64,000 nucleotides of DNA from the NCBI RefSeq assembly GCF_001982635.1, contig NZ_MKFI01000004.1, forward strand, positions 303,609 through 367,608. The letters run 5' to 3'. How positions within the stretch are numbered: position 1 is the first letter of the stretch; each line of letters begins with the position of its first letter. A program made the translations under genes and the position numbers. Shown here in pieces: positions 15,922 through 24,466 of the stretch. Under the pieces are notes generated by a model that was not told the origin of the DNA, did not search any database, and saw only the letters and a program-made list of their open reading frames with translations. The stretch is from Bradyrhizobium mercantei. GTDB taxonomy: Bacteria > Pseudomonadota > Alphaproteobacteria > Rhizobiales > Xanthobacteraceae.

Positions 15922-17502
15922 ATGTCCGACGCGCCGAAACTGAGCAATCTCGCCGACATGGTGCGCGACCGCGCCAAAAGCCGCGGCGATGCGCTAGCCT
16001 ATGAATTCGAGGGACGACAGACCTCCTTCGCCGAATTCGATATCAAGACCAACCGCGTCGCCAACGCACTGATCGCGATGGGCGTGAAGAAGGGCGAGCG
16101 CATCGCCTATCTCGGCAAGAACAGCGACTTCTATTTCGAGCTCCTGATGGGCGCGATGAAGGCCGGCGTGGTGATGGCGCCGGTGAACTGGCGGCTCGCG
16201 GGTCCCGAGGTCACCTTCATCGTCGACGACTGCAAGGCGCCCATTCTGTTCGTCGGTCCCGAATTCATCACGCAGGCGCGCAATATCAGCGACAAGCTGC
16301 CCAGCGTCCGCACCATCATCACGACCGAAGGTGGCGCGCCGGAATGGCCCGACTTCCTCGCCTGGCGCGACGCGCAGAGCGGCGATGATCCGCGCATTGC
16401 GATCGAGCCGAAGGATATCGCGATCCAGCTCTACACCTCGGGCACGACAGGCAAGCCGAAGGGCGCGATGCTGTCGCACGCCAATTTCCTCAACCTCGTG
16501 CAGAGCGGCAATGAGGCCGAGAAGCCGGAATGGAACCGGTGGACCACCGACGACGTCTCGCTGGTCGCGATGCCGATCTTCCACATCGGTGGCTCCGGCT
16601 GGGGGGTGATGGGGCTCTATCACGGCGCCCGCGGCGTCATCGCGCGCGAGTTCGATCCGACCAAGGTGCTCGATTTCTTCGAGCAGTCCGGCATCACCAA
16701 ACTGTTCATGGTGCCGGCGGCGATGCAGTTCGTGGTGCGGCAGCCGCGCGCGCGGCAGGTCGATTTCTCGCGCCTGAAATACATGCTCTATGGCGCCTCC
16801 CCGATCCCGGCGGCGCTGCTGAAGGAGTGCATCGAGGTCTTCAAATGCGGCTTCGTGCAGATGTACGGCATGACCGAGACCACCGGCACCATCGTGGCGC
16901 TGCCGCCCGAGGATCACATCGAAGGGCTGGAGCGGATGCGCTCGGCCGGCAAGGCGCTGCCCGGCGTCGAGCTCGCGATCCTCGACGGCGACGGCAAGCC
17001 GCTGCCGCCCGGCGAAGTCGGCGAGATCGCCACCCGCTCCGGCTCCAACATGGCGGGCTACTGGAATCTGCCCGAGGCCACCGCGCACACGATCGATAGC
17101 AACGGCTGGCTGCGCACCGGTGATGCCGGCTACATGGACAAGGATGGCTATCTCTACATCCACGACCGCATCAAGGACATGATCATCTCCGGCGGCGAGA
17201 ACATCTATCCGGCCGAAGTCGAGAGCGCGCTGTGCGACCACCCCGACGTGGCGGAAGCCGCCGTGATCGGCATCCCCGACGACAAATGGGGCGAGGCGGT
17301 GAAGGCGGTCGTGGTGATGAAGCCGGGCAAGAGCGCGACCGCGAGCGACATCATCAACTTCACCCGCGAGCGCATCGCCGGCTACAAGACGCCGAAATCG
17401 GTCGACTTCATCCCGGCGCTGCCGCGCAACCCGTCGGGCAAGATTTTGCGGCGGAGCCTGCGGGAACCATATTGGGCCGGCAAGGACCGCCAGGTGAATT
17501 AG
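15922..17502 (+). CDS. Fatty-acid/long-chain acyl-CoA synthetase
   Basis: Second AMP-forming acyl-CoA ligase, 526 residues. Motifs: YTSGTTGKPKGAMLSH, MYGMTETTG, RTGDAGYMDKDGYLYIHDR, and the catalytic C-terminal lysine in NPSGKILRRSLREPYW. Fatty-acid-type ligases share this form. The ATG at 15922 has GGGGGAAA upstream; the longer frame would start inside the family B repeat. It is on the same strand as the dienoyl-CoA-reductase-like gene but 268 bases away with the repeat between, so it probably has its own promoter. Confidence 0.93.
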   Translation: MSDAPKLSNLADMVRDRAKSRGDALAYEFEGRQTSFAEFDIKTNRVANALIAMGVKKGERIAYLGKNSDFYFELLMGAMKAGVVMAPVNWRLAGPEVTFIVDDCKAPILFVGPEFITQARNISDKLPSVRTIITTEGGAPEWPDFLAWRDAQSGDDPRIAIEPKDIAIQLYTSGTTGKPKGAMLSHANFLNLVQSGNEAEKPEWNRWTTDDVSLVAMPIFHIGGSGWGVMGLYHGARGVIAREFDPTKVLDFFEQSGITKLFMVPAAMQFVVRQPRARQVDFSRLKYMLYGASPIPAALLKECIEVFKCGFVQMYGMTETTGTIVALPPEDHIEGLERMRSAGKALPGVELAILDGDGKPLPPGEVGEIATRSGSNMAGYWNLPEATAHTIDSNGWLRTGDAGYMDKDGYLYIHDRIKDMIISGGENIYPAEVESALCDHPDVAEAAVIGIPDDKWGEAVKAVVVMKPGKSATASDIINFTRERIAGYKTPKSVDFIPALPRNPSGKILRRSLREPYWAGKDRQVN

Positions 17503-17510
17503 CCCTCTCC

Positions 17511-17642
17511 GTCGTCCCGGCCAAGCGAAGCGCGAGCCGGGACCCATAACCACCACTGTTGGTGGTGGTAATATGCTGGGGCCACATCTCGCTTCATCAA
17601 CAACCTTTTGTGGTTATGGGTCCCTGCTTTCGCAGGGACGAC
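17511..17642. repeat. Two-armed hairpin repeat (family B, arms 2+1)
   Basis: Left arm GTCGTCCCGGccaagcgaag with its own small hairpin, ending ACCCATAACCAC; right arm GTGGTTATGGGTCCCTGC closing with GCAGGGACGAC. The central core GCTGGGGCCACA is at 17575-17586. It lies between convergent genes. Confidence 0.75.
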
Positions 17643-17662
17643 GATGCTGAGAGAGATGTCGG

Positions 17663-18136
17663 TCACGCCTTCTTCATCTTCTCCCGCAGGACGCGCCAGC
17701 GCCCCTGCGCCTCCTCCGGCCAGACCGCTCTCCGATCGTAATACTCGGCGAACACTTTTGCGCCCGGAGGGAACGTCACCCAGGGCAGTTTCGACGAGGT
17801 GAAGATGTGGACATCGGGCGGGCATTGGCTCGGGTCGTCCGTCGTGCCGACGCGGACGAAGCGGACCGCCGGTCCCGCGCCCGGATAGTTGCTCCACACC
17901 GCGACCTTGCAGATCGGGCAGCGCGCGATCTTCTGGCCCTTGCCGCTCGCCGACGGCGTGTCGACGATCTCGGGCTCGGCCGCGATGTGCGCGACCCGCT
18001 CGGCCTCGTACATCGCGTTGAGCGCATGCACGGTGCCGGTCTCGCGCTGACACCAGGTGCAGTGGCAGGCGTGCACGATCAGCGGCCTGCCGGCGAGACG
18101 GTAACGGACATTTCTGCAAGTGCATCCACCTTCCAT
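17663..18136 (-). CDS. GFA family (glutathione-dependent formaldehyde-activating-like) protein
   Basis: Zinc-binding GFA/CENP-V-fold protein of 157 residues. Cysteine motifs: GGCTCRNVRY (C5, C7), HACHCTWCQRETG (C24, C26, C29) and ARCPICKVAVWS. Gfa of Paracoccus was thought to speed the addition of formaldehyde to glutathione, but most family members have no proven role. The ATG at 18136 is chosen because GAGAGGCGG lies 6-14 bases upstream. Its stop faces the family B repeat, and it follows the acyl-CoA dehydrogenase by 22 bases on the same strand. Confidence 0.88.
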   Translation of the reverse strand: MEGGCTCRNVRYRLAGRPLIVHACHCTWCQRETGTVHALNAMYEAERVAHIAAEPEIVDTPSASGKGQKIARCPICKVAVWSNYPGAGPAVRFVRVGTTDDPSQCPPDVHIFTSSKLPWVTFPPGAKVFAEYYDRRAVWPEEAQGRWRVLREKMKKA

Positions 18137-18158
18137 GTCGTACCGCCTCTCTGTCAAC

Positions 18159-19442
18159 CTAATGCTTGCCGGCTCCCATGTAGCCGAACAGGAAGCCCGC
18201 CACCTTGCGCTTCTGGATCTCCTCGCTGCCTTCGGTGATGCGATAGCGGCGGTGGTGGCGATAGATGTGCTCGAACGGCTTGTGACGCGAATAGCCCATG
18301 CCGCCGTGCACCTGCATCGCGCGGTCGGCGGCCTCGCAGCACAGGCGGTTTGCCCAGAAGTTGCACATCGAGACCCGGTCCGACAGCGTATGCTCGACCT
18401 GGGCCTGAGTCAGCTGATCCATCTCCCAGGCGGTCTTGCGGATCAACAGGCGGAGCATCTCGGCTTGCGTGGCAAGCTCGACCAGCGGCCACTGGATCGC
18501 CTGGTTCTCAGCCAGCGCCTTGCCGAACGGTTTTCGCTCGCGCGCGTATTTCACACTCTCATTGATGCAGTAGACGGCAGCGCCGAGCGAGCTTGCCGCC
18601 TGGCGAATCCGGTTCTCGTGCACGAAGCATTGCGCCAGCGACAGGCCGCGGCCGACCTCGCCGAACTGCGCATCCTCCGGCACGAACACGTCGGTGAAGC
18701 TGACCCGCGGGTGATCGGTCGGCATGTTGAAGGTCCACATATACTCCTCGACCTTCACGCCCGCCGATTTCGCCGGCACCAGGAAGCAGGAGATGCCGCG
18801 GGCGTCGCCGTCATTGCCCGATGTGCGGGCAAACAGCGCGCAGTGCGTGGCGACATGCATGCCTGTCGTCCACATCTTCTCGCCGTTGATGATCCAGCCC
18901 TTGACGTTGTCGCGGGTGGCCTGGACCGCCCTCGTCTCCATGTGCGTGGCGTCCGAGCCGTGCTCAGGCTCAGTCAGGCCGAACGTGATGCGATATTTGC
19001 CGGTGATCGAGCCGTCGATCATTGCCTTCTGCTCGTCGGTTCCATAGCGGTCGAGCATGGTCACGATCGGAAGATTGCCGACGATCGAGTGCTCGTTCTG
19101 CAGATCATTGTGCAGGCCAAGACCCTTCGAGGCGAAATGCTCGCGGATCACAGCCATCCAGAGATTGGAGCCGTCCTTGCCGCCATAGCGCTTCGGGATC
19201 GCGAAGCGCAGATGGCCGGCGGCGTCGGCCAGGTTCTTGGCCTTGCGCAGCAAGAGCTCCCATTCATGGCGCGGCAGGCCACCCTTGTCGAAATCGGTGC
19301 GCGCCCATTCGCGGCGATGATCGAAGAAGCGGATGTTGTCGTCAGCTTCTTCCAGCGGCTTGATCTCGCGTTCGATGAAGCGATCGAGCTCGGCGAGATA
19401 GGCGGTCAGGTCAGCCGGCAGGTTGAAATCCAAGGCGGTCAC
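18159..19442 (-). CDS. Acyl-CoA dehydrogenase
   Basis: FAD enzyme of 427 residues that introduces the alpha-beta double bond into an acyl-CoA and passes electrons to ETF. It has the three ACAD domains, with FGLTEPEHGSDATHM for flavin/substrate contacts, WIINGEKMWTTGM, RKPFGKALAENQ, and MQVHGGMGYSRHKPFE followed by YRITEGSEEIQKRKVAG, which carries the usual catalytic-Glu region. The N-terminus differs from short-chain ACADs and resembles a group in Alphaproteobacteria with unknown chain preference. The start is a GTG without a well-spaced ribosome site. Confidence 0.92.
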   Translation of the reverse strand: MTALDFNLPADLTAYLAELDRFIEREIKPLEEADDNIRFFDHRREWARTDFDKGGLPRHEWELLLRKAKNLADAAGHLRFAIPKRYGGKDGSNLWMAVIREHFASKGLGLHNDLQNEHSIVGNLPIVTMLDRYGTDEQKAMIDGSITGKYRITFGLTEPEHGSDATHMETRAVQATRDNVKGWIINGEKMWTTGMHVATHCALFARTSGNDGDARGISCFLVPAKSAGVKVEEYMWTFNMPTDHPRVSFTDVFVPEDAQFGEVGRGLSLAQCFVHENRIRQAASSLGAAVYCINESVKYARERKPFGKALAENQAIQWPLVELATQAEMLRLLIRKTAWEMDQLTQAQVEHTLSDRVSMCNFWANRLCCEAADRAMQVHGGMGYSRHKPFEHIYRHHRRYRITEGSEEIQKRKVAGFLFGYMGAGKH

Positions 19443-19653
19443 TCCCGGAATGATTGTTGATTCTGGTTTTGCGTTTAGGCGCTATCGCGCATCCGCATTC
19501 CGATCGATTAAGGTGAGAAGCACGCCCCCAAGTCAAGCAGCCGAGTGAGGCTTGCGCGCGCGGTCGCGTTGCGTAATTGGATGGCACGGAACGAGGTGCA
19601 GGCGTTAGGATATCAGCCATATTCTTCGCCGCAGAAAATTCACGGGAGCAAAC

Positions 19654-20433
19654 ATGGATCTGAAATTCTCCAAGGTGACGCGCAAGGGTCCCATCACCAT
19701 CGTGACGCTGTCGCGGCCCGAGGTTTACAACGCGCTGCATATCGACGCGCATTTCGAGCTCAACAAGGTGTTCGACGACTTTTCCGCCGATCCCGAGCAG
19801 TGGGTCGCGATCGTCACCGGCGCCGGCGACAAGGCGTTCTGCGCCGGCAACGACCTGAAGTGGCAGGCCGCCGGTGGCAAGCGCGGCTGGGACAAGGGCG
19901 GCTTCGCCGGGCTCACCACCCGCTTCGACTGCGACAAGCCGATCATCGCCGCCGTCAACGGCGTCGCGATGGGCGGCGGGTTCGAGGTCGCGCTGGCCTG
20001 TGACCTGATCATTGCCGCTGACAATGCGACCTTCGCCCTGCCCGAGCCGCGCGTCGGCCTCGCCGCGCTCGCCGGCGGCCTGCAACGCCTGCCGCGCCAG
20101 ATCGGGCTGAAGCGTGCCATGGGCATGATCCTGACCGCGCGCCATGTCAGCGCCAAGGAAGGCCTCGAGCTCGGCTTCGTCAACGAGGTGGTGCCGCAGG
20201 GCGAGGCGCTGGCCGCCGCCGAGCGCTGGGCCGAGACCATCGCCAAGAACTCGCCGATGTCGATCCGCGCCTCCAAGCAGGCGATCCAGAAGGGCCTCGA
20301 AGTCTCGCTCGAGCAGGCCATGACCGAGCAGCGCGAATACCCAGCGGTGAAGGCGATGGCCGCCTCGCAGGATTACATCGAGGGCCCGAAGGCGTTTTCG
20401 GAGAAGCGCCCGCCGACGTGGTTGGGGCGGTAG
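19654..20433 (+). CDS. Enoyl-CoA hydratase/isomerase family protein
   Basis: Crotonase of 259 residues. The first oxyanion motif is DKAFCAGNDLK, the second is AAVNGVAMGGGFEVALACD, and LPEPRVGLAALAGGLQRLPR provides the second acidic position typical of hydratases. A GGGAG ribosome site precedes the ATG. It is divergent from the acyl-CoA dehydrogenase gene; the 211 bases between them show no clear operator. The chain length and stereochemistry of its substrate cannot be read. Confidence 0.92.
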   Translation: MDLKFSKVTRKGPITIVTLSRPEVYNALHIDAHFELNKVFDDFSADPEQWVAIVTGAGDKAFCAGNDLKWQAAGGKRGWDKGGFAGLTTRFDCDKPIIAAVNGVAMGGGFEVALACDLIIAADNATFALPEPRVGLAALAGGLQRLPRQIGLKRAMGMILTARHVSAKEGLELGFVNEVVPQGEALAAAERWAETIAKNSPMSIRASKQAIQKGLEVSLEQAMTEQREYPAVKAMAASQDYIEGPKAFSEKRPPTWLGR

Positions 20434-20446
20434 CGGCTCTTTCCGC

Positions 20447-20528
20447 GTCATTGCGAGGAGCGAAGCGACGAAGCAATCCATGTCTCGGCTTGCGGTGAGA
20501 TGGATTGCTTCGCTTCGCTCGCAATGAC
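20447..20528. repeat. Hairpin-forming intergenic repeat (family A)
   Basis: Inverted repeat with outer ends GTCATTGCGAGGAGCGAAGC and its counterpart ending GCTCGCAATGAC. It lies between the hydratase and the convergent DUF6285 gene and directly abuts a second repeat at 20536. Confidence 0.75.
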
Positions 20529-20535
20529 GACGTGG

Positions 20536-20602
20536 GGGTGGAGCGCAGCAATACCCATCAACGCTTGCCAGGCGTCGCGATGGGTATCGCTTCGCTCCAC
20601 CC
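20536..20602. repeat. Inverted repeat ending at the DUF6285 stop
   Basis: GGGTGGAGCG...ATACCCAT on one side and ATGGGTAT...CGCTCCACCC on the other, with AACGCTTGCCAGGCGTCGCG between. It reaches within 4 bases of the DUF6285 stop, so it would form a strong hairpin at the 3' end of that operon. Confidence 0.65.
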
Positions 20603-20605
20603 ATC

Positions 20606-20977
20606 CTACTTTCCGAGTTCCCTCTTATACGACGCGTAGTTCGGCTGATCGACGGCGAGCTTGTCCATCGTGGTCTGCCAGAGATGCTCTGATAGCCCCG
20701 GCGTTGTCAGATCGACCTCGCCGCTCGCGATCTTCTCCGACAACGCGCGGTTCAGCTCCATCAGCGAGCCGTCGGCGCCGAGCAATTGCTTCAGCCGCGC
20801 GGCCTCGGTCGCATCGCCGGCCTCGGCAAGCGCAAGTTGCCGCGTCACCAGGTCGAGCGCGTTGATGCCGACGCGCAGCTTGAAGCCGTTATGCCCCTTG
20901 ATTACGGGCGTGATCTCATTGCGCAGGAAATCGGCGACGGCCTTGATCAGCTCGGTGGGTGTGGGTTCGTCCTGCAT
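20606..20977 (-). CDS. DUF6285 protein, probable partner of the phosphotransferase (LvaB-like)
   Basis: Small soluble helical protein of 123 residues. Its layout (ELIKAVADFLRNEITP near the N-terminus, then KLRVGINALDLVTRQLAL, then a C-terminal LSEHLWQTTMDKLAVDQPNY) fits DUF6285, whose members sit beside aminoglycoside-phosphotransferase-like kinases. In Pseudomonas putida the small protein LvaB is needed with LvaA for phosphorylation of 4-hydroxyvaleryl-CoA. Here its ATG is one base after the kinase stop, so the two are made together. I assign family by pattern; the LvaB link is inference from context and size. Confidence 0.85.
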   Translation of the reverse strand: MQDEPTPTELIKAVADFLRNEITPVIKGHNGFKLRVGINALDLVTRQLALAEAGDATEAARLKQLLGADGSLMELNRALSEKIASGEVDLTTPGLSEHLWQTTMDKLAVDQPNYASYKRELGK

Positions 20978-20978
20978 C

Positions 20979-21965
20979 TCAACGACCTCTCGGTGCCAAC
21001 AAACGCAGCAGATCGATCTCGGTCTCCGACGCGCGCCGCCCGATCATCGCGCGTTCCATCGAGTGATCGGGACCTGAGCGGAAGCGCTGCATCATGCCGC
21101 AGCACATCACGCCCCAGCGCAGCGTGCCCATCACCTCCCAGAACATCACGCGATCAGGATCGGCCTTGCGGCCAGCTTCTTCATAGCCAGCGAACAGATC
21201 TTCGCGGGTGCCGAAACCGCCGACCGGCTTGTCGATCTCGCCGAAGCGCCACGAATTGACGCAGATCCACCCCAAGTCTTCCATGGGATCACCGGTATGC
21301 GCGAGCTCCCAGTCGAGCACGGCGCGCACGCCATCGGGACCGATGATCAGGTTGCCGTGGCGGAAGTCGCCATGCACCAGCGTCACTTCGGATGACGGAC
21401 CGGGATCGTGATCGCGCAGCCAGCGCAGCGCCAGCTCGAACACCGGGCGTGGCCAGTTGAAGCTGTGATACTCGCGGGCGAGATCCTCGATCTCCCTGGT
21501 CGCGGTCAGGCTGCGCAGCTGCGGCAGCTTCGCCTGCGGCAGGCCGTGAATGCCGGCGATGACGCGGCCGAGCTGGCGGGCCAGGCGCGGACGCACGCCA
21601 GCATATTCCTCATCGCGCAAAATTTTCCGCGCGATGGTCTCGCCTTCCACGCGCGCCATGATGAAGCCGCGGCCGAGGCCGTCCTCCGGCCTCAAGACAT
21701 GCATCACCTTCGGCGACGGCAGGCCCGCGTCATGCGCGAGCTGCATCAGCGTCGCCTCGGCATCGAGGCCGGCGGCGCGGCCGGGCGCGGCACCGTAACC
21801 GGGCGGCGCGCGGCGCAGGATCGCGCCGACATTGCCGTCCGGGTGCACGATGTCGAACGTCCAGGTCTCCTGGCTCGCGCCGCCGGAGAGCTTTGCGGCG
21901 CCGGTGACGCCGGTCGCGCCCGGATGAAACGCGGCGACGCAACGGGTGAGTTCGGTCTCGATCAT
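20979..21965 (-). CDS. Phosphotransferase (APH-type kinase, LvaA/ACAD11 N-domain-like)
   Basis: Kinase of 328 residues with the aminoglycoside-phosphotransferase fold. The catalytic loop is LVHGDFRHGNL (HGD at 198-200) and the metal-binding segment is VLDWELAHTGDPMEDLGW (D218, D226). The N-lobe GGASQETWTFD and RRAPP resemble the CoA-ester kinases fused to acyl-CoA dehydrogenases in animal ACAD10/ACAD11 and the separate LvaA of Pseudomonas, which phosphorylate the 4-hydroxyl of 4-hydroxyacyl-CoAs. It overlaps the upstream hydratase by ATGA and precedes DUF6285 by one base. An antibiotic-resistance role is unlikely in this setting. Substrate is inferred only. Confidence 0.88.
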   Translation of the reverse strand: MIETELTRCVAAFHPGATGVTGAAKLSGGASQETWTFDIVHPDGNVGAILRRAPPGYGAAPGRAAGLDAEATLMQLAHDAGLPSPKVMHVLRPEDGLGRGFIMARVEGETIARKILRDEEYAGVRPRLARQLGRVIAGIHGLPQAKLPQLRSLTATREIEDLAREYHSFNWPRPVFELALRWLRDHDPGPSSEVTLVHGDFRHGNLIIGPDGVRAVLDWELAHTGDPMEDLGWICVNSWRFGEIDKPVGGFGTREDLFAGYEEAGRKADPDRVMFWEVMGTLRWGVMCCGMMQRFRSGPDHSMERAMIGRRASETEIDLLRLLAPRGR

Positions 21966-22756
21966 TTGCCCTTGAACTTCGCCGGCCGCTTCTCGAGGAA
22001 TGCGGTGACACCTTCCTTGAAATCCTCGGCGCGGCCGGCGATCCGCTGCGACTCGAATTCCAGATTGAGCTGATCCTCGAGGGTATTTTCCGGGCTGTCC
22101 CAATAGAGCTTGCGGATCAGCGACAGCGCGACCGTCGGGCCGTTGGCTAGATCGTGCGCCATCTTCATCGTCTCTTCCATCAGCGCGGCGTCGTCATAGA
22201 CGCGGTTGACGAGGCCCCATTCCAGCGCCTTCTCGGCCGGCAGCCGCTCGCCGAGCAGCGACAGCTCGACCGAACGCGCCTTGCCGATCAGCCGCGGCAA
22301 CAGCCAGGTCGAGCCGCAATCCGGCACCAGGCCGATGCGGCGGAACGCCTGCAGGAAATAGGACGAGCGCGCACACAGGATGAGGTCGCCCATCAACGCG
22401 AAGCTCATGCCGGCGCCGGCGGCCGGACCGTTCACCGCCGTCACGATCGGACAGTGCAGCTTACGCAATCGGCGCAGGAACGGATGAAATGCGGCCTCCA
22501 GCGCCGCGCCGGCGTTGCTCTTGCCGGGCTTCTGCTGCTGGTTGCGACCCTGCAGATTGGCGCCGGTGCAGAAGGCACGGCCGGCGCCCGTGATCACCAG
22601 GCAGCGCACCTCGTCCCGCTTGTCGTCGATCGCATCGAGCGCCTCGGCAAGGCCGCCCAGCATGTCGATCGACACCGCGTTCATGACTTCCTGATGGTCG
22701 AGCTTGAGGATTGCGACCGATCCGTCGAAGTCGAGCGTGACGTGCTTGAACTGCAT
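21962..22756 (-). CDS. Enoyl-CoA hydratase/isomerase family protein
   Basis: Crotonase of 264 residues and first gene of the operon with the kinase and DUF6285. Oxyanion motifs are GRAFCTGANLQG and VNGPAAGAGMSFALMGDL; FLQAFRRIGLVPDCGSTW carries the second acidic position in a form common in PaaG/PaaF-type isomerases and hydratases. The ATG at 22756 is chosen because AGAGGAAA lies 4 bases upstream. Its place before the kinase suggests it handles an enoyl-CoA made in the same route, perhaps hydrating or moving a double bond after phosphate loss. Confidence 0.9.
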   Translation of the reverse strand: MQFKHVTLDFDGSVAILKLDHQEVMNAVSIDMLGGLAEALDAIDDKRDEVRCLVITGAGRAFCTGANLQGRNQQQKPGKSNAGAALEAAFHPFLRRLRKLHCPIVTAVNGPAAGAGMSFALMGDLILCARSSYFLQAFRRIGLVPDCGSTWLLPRLIGKARSVELSLLGERLPAEKALEWGLVNRVYDDAALMEETMKMAHDLANGPTVALSLIRKLYWDSPENTLEDQLNLEFESQRIAGRAEDFKEGVTAFLEKRPAKFKGK

Positions 22757-22787
22757 GGTTTCCTCTTTACGTTGCTTCCGAGGTTGG

Positions 22788-22813
22788 TACCGCGGTAGGT
22801 CGATGTTTCGACC
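22788..22813. promoter_or_regulatory. Two adjacent palindromes, candidate repressor operators
   Basis: TACCGCGGTA (22788-22797) is a perfect 10-base palindrome and is followed at once by GGTCGA-TGTT-TCGACC (22798-22813), a perfect 6-bp inverted repeat. They lie just downstream of the -10 box of the kinase operon promoter, a classic repressor position, in the divergent region shared with the SDR gene. Confidence 0.5.
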
Positions 22814-22814
22814 C

Positions 22815-22843
22815 ATATTTGATTTTTGTGCCGGGCTTGTCCA
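22815..22843 (-). promoter_or_regulatory. Candidate promoter of the hydratase-kinase-DUF6285 operon
   Basis: On the minus strand TGGACA (22843-22838) and AAATAT (22820-22815) are 17 bases apart. The region is AT-rich compared with its neighbours, and the operon start codon lies about 60 bases downstream. Confidence 0.45.
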
Positions 22844-22907
22844 TGGTCGGCGGCAAGCCCATCCGTGAACGCGTGATTACCGCGCACCAAACCAAATGGA
22901 AACCCCA

Positions 22908-23690
22908 ATGAGTGGCATCTTCGATCTCACCGGCCGCGTCGCTGTCATCACCGGCGGCAATGGCGGCATCGGCCTCGGCATCGCGCAGGCGTTGAACGCC
23001 GCCGGCTGCAACGTCGCGATCTGGGGCCGCAACGCGGAAAAAAACGCCAACGCCGCCGCCTCGATGAAGGCGGGCCCCGGCAGGGTCGCCACGCAATTCT
23101 GCGACGTCAGCGATCCCGGCTCGGTCAAGACCGCGATGAAGGCAACGCTCGACACCTTCGGCCGCGTCGACGGCTGCTTCGCCAATGCCGGCATCGGCGG
23201 CGGCGGTCGCCGCTCCTTCATCGACCGCACCGAGGAGGAATGGCGCAAGATGTTCGCGACCAATCTCGACGGCGTGTTTCACGTATTCCAGGCTGCGGCA
23301 CGCCACATGACGGAGCGGTCCGAGGCCGGCGACAAGTTCGGCCGGCTGGTCGCAACCTCGAGCCTCGCCTCGCTGTTCGGCACCGCGCGCAACGAGCACT
23401 ATGCCGGCACCAAGGCCGCGCTGAACGCACTGTGCCGCGCGCTCGGCGTCGAGCTGGCCCGCCACGGCGTCACCGCGAACGCCATCCTGCCCGGCTGGAT
23501 CAAGAGCGACATGACCGCCGGCATCATGGCCAACGACAAGTTCGTCGCCAACGTGATGCCGCGCATCCCGGTACGCCGCTTCGGCGAGCCGAGCGATTTC
23601 GGCGGCATTGCCGTGTATCTGATGAGCAAGGCGTCGTCCTATCATACGGCGGATTGCTTTGTCATCGACGGCGGTTACACGGCGTTCTGA
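22908..23690 (+). CDS. SDR-family oxidoreductase
   Basis: Classical SDR of 260 residues: ITGGNGGIGLGIA for NAD(P) binding, ANAGIG, SSLAS with the catalytic Ser, and YAGTK with Tyr and Lys. Its C-terminus SYHTADCFVIDGGYTAF is typical. It is divergent from the hydratase-kinase-DUF6285 operon. In the Pseudomonas levulinate route LvaD is an SDR, so this gene could play that part, but SDR specificity cannot be read from motifs. The ATG at 22908 is preferred over one 12 bases upstream because it gives the normal N-terminus and keeps a weak TGGAAA ribosome site. Confidence 0.9.
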   Translation: MSGIFDLTGRVAVITGGNGGIGLGIAQALNAAGCNVAIWGRNAEKNANAAASMKAGPGRVATQFCDVSDPGSVKTAMKATLDTFGRVDGCFANAGIGGGGRRSFIDRTEEEWRKMFATNLDGVFHVFQAAARHMTERSEAGDKFGRLVATSSLASLFGTARNEHYAGTKAALNALCRALGVELARHGVTANAILPGWIKSDMTAGIMANDKFVANVMPRIPVRRFGEPSDFGGIAVYLMSKASSYHTADCFVIDGGYTAF

Positions 23691-23718
23691 TTGTTGCAGC
23701 GCTTCCGCATCCACCGCT

Positions 23719-23840
23719 GTCGTCCCTGCGAAAGCAGGGACCCATACTCCGCAGCGGATGTTGTTGAAGGGACACCTCGTTCCGGCACCGCGTAACAATG
23801 GCCATTCGTGGTTATGGGTCCCTGCGTTCGCAGGGACGAC
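23719..23840. repeat. Two-armed hairpin repeat (family B, arms 1+1)
   Basis: Both ends carry the GTCGTCCCTGC / GCAGGGACGAC arm, each a small hairpin, with GGGACCCATA on the left and GTGGTTATGGGTCC on the right. The stretch 23691-24060 has no gene; apart from this repeat and the fragment at 23911-23966 I see nothing distinctive in it. Confidence 0.72.
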
Positions 23841-23910
23841 GCCGAATATGTTGCACGCCTTGTGAGTCATACATCCGCATCCTCGCGGCCCTGATGCGTC
23901 CGGGTCTTGC

Positions 23911-23966
23911 GTTTACTTGCCCTCTTCCGGCGCAGAGGCGCAGGGAAAGCCGGGTGCCGATCGCAG
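23911..23966. repeat. Fragment resembling a dispersed Bradyrhizobium repeat
   Basis: The stretch starting TACTTGCCCTCTTCCGGCGC and including GCAGGGAAAGCCGGGTGCCG matches, from memory, text scattered through Bradyrhizobium genomes and often mis-annotated as small basic proteins. I cannot confirm copy number here. Confidence 0.3.
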
Positions 23967-24060
23967 CGTCGCTTCCGTCGCGGCAAAACTGCTGCTAAGC
24001 GTTCCACCTGCGAGGGCGCAACGAGGCGGCTTTCGTAAACCAAGAGGGAGGATATTTCAG

Positions 24061-24438
24061 ATGTTTTCACACGTGATGGTTGGCACCAACGATCTGGACA
24101 AGGCCAAGGCGTTCTATGATGCGCTGCTCGGCACGCTCGATGTCCGGCCGGCCCGGGTCGACGGTCACCGCATCATGTACCTCACCAAGGCCGGCATCTT
24201 CATGGTTTCCAAGCCGATCGACGGCGAACCGGCGACGCACGCCAATGGCGGCACGATCGGCTTTGCGTGCTCTTCGCCGGAGCAGGTCGAGGCCTGGCAC
24301 GCGGCCGGCATCGCCAATGGCGGCAAGCCTATCGAGGATCCGCCGGGCGTGCGCGAAGGAGGCGGCATCAAGCTCTACCTCGCTTACTTGCGCGATCTCG
24401 ACGGCAACAAGATCTGCGCGATGCACCGGATGGTCTGA
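24061..24438 (+). CDS. VOC family protein (glyoxalase/bleomycin-resistance fold)
   Basis: Small 125-residue VOC protein with one beta-alpha-beta-beta-beta pair: FSHVMVGTNDLDKAKAFYDALL opens the first module with a metal-ligand His, and DLDGNKICAMHRMV closes the second with the usual late acidic region. Members act as metal-dependent lyases, epimerases or dioxygenases, or bind small toxic compounds. The ATG at 24061 has GGGAGGA upstream. No close functional partner is evident; the ACAD11-type gene follows after 161 bases. Confidence 0.88.
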   Translation: MFSHVMVGTNDLDKAKAFYDALLGTLDVRPARVDGHRIMYLTKAGIFMVSKPIDGEPATHANGGTIGFACSSPEQVEAWHAAGIANGGKPIEDPPGVREGGGIKLYLAYLRDLDGNKICAMHRMV

Positions 24439-24466
24439 CGATCCGCACGCATCGTGCGCGGCGGCG

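Noticed and set aside
20979..21965. Aminoglycoside resistance gene
   Set aside because: The APH fold is shared, but the coupling to DUF6285 and a hydratase and the nearby ACAD11-type gene point to a CoA-ester kinase.
23911..24000. Possible cobalamin riboswitch (AGGGAAAGCCGGGTGCC)
   Set aside because: The B12 box and the CCCCGCAACTGT-type core are missing, the downstream VOC gene has no B12 link, and the text fits a fragment of a dispersed repeat better.
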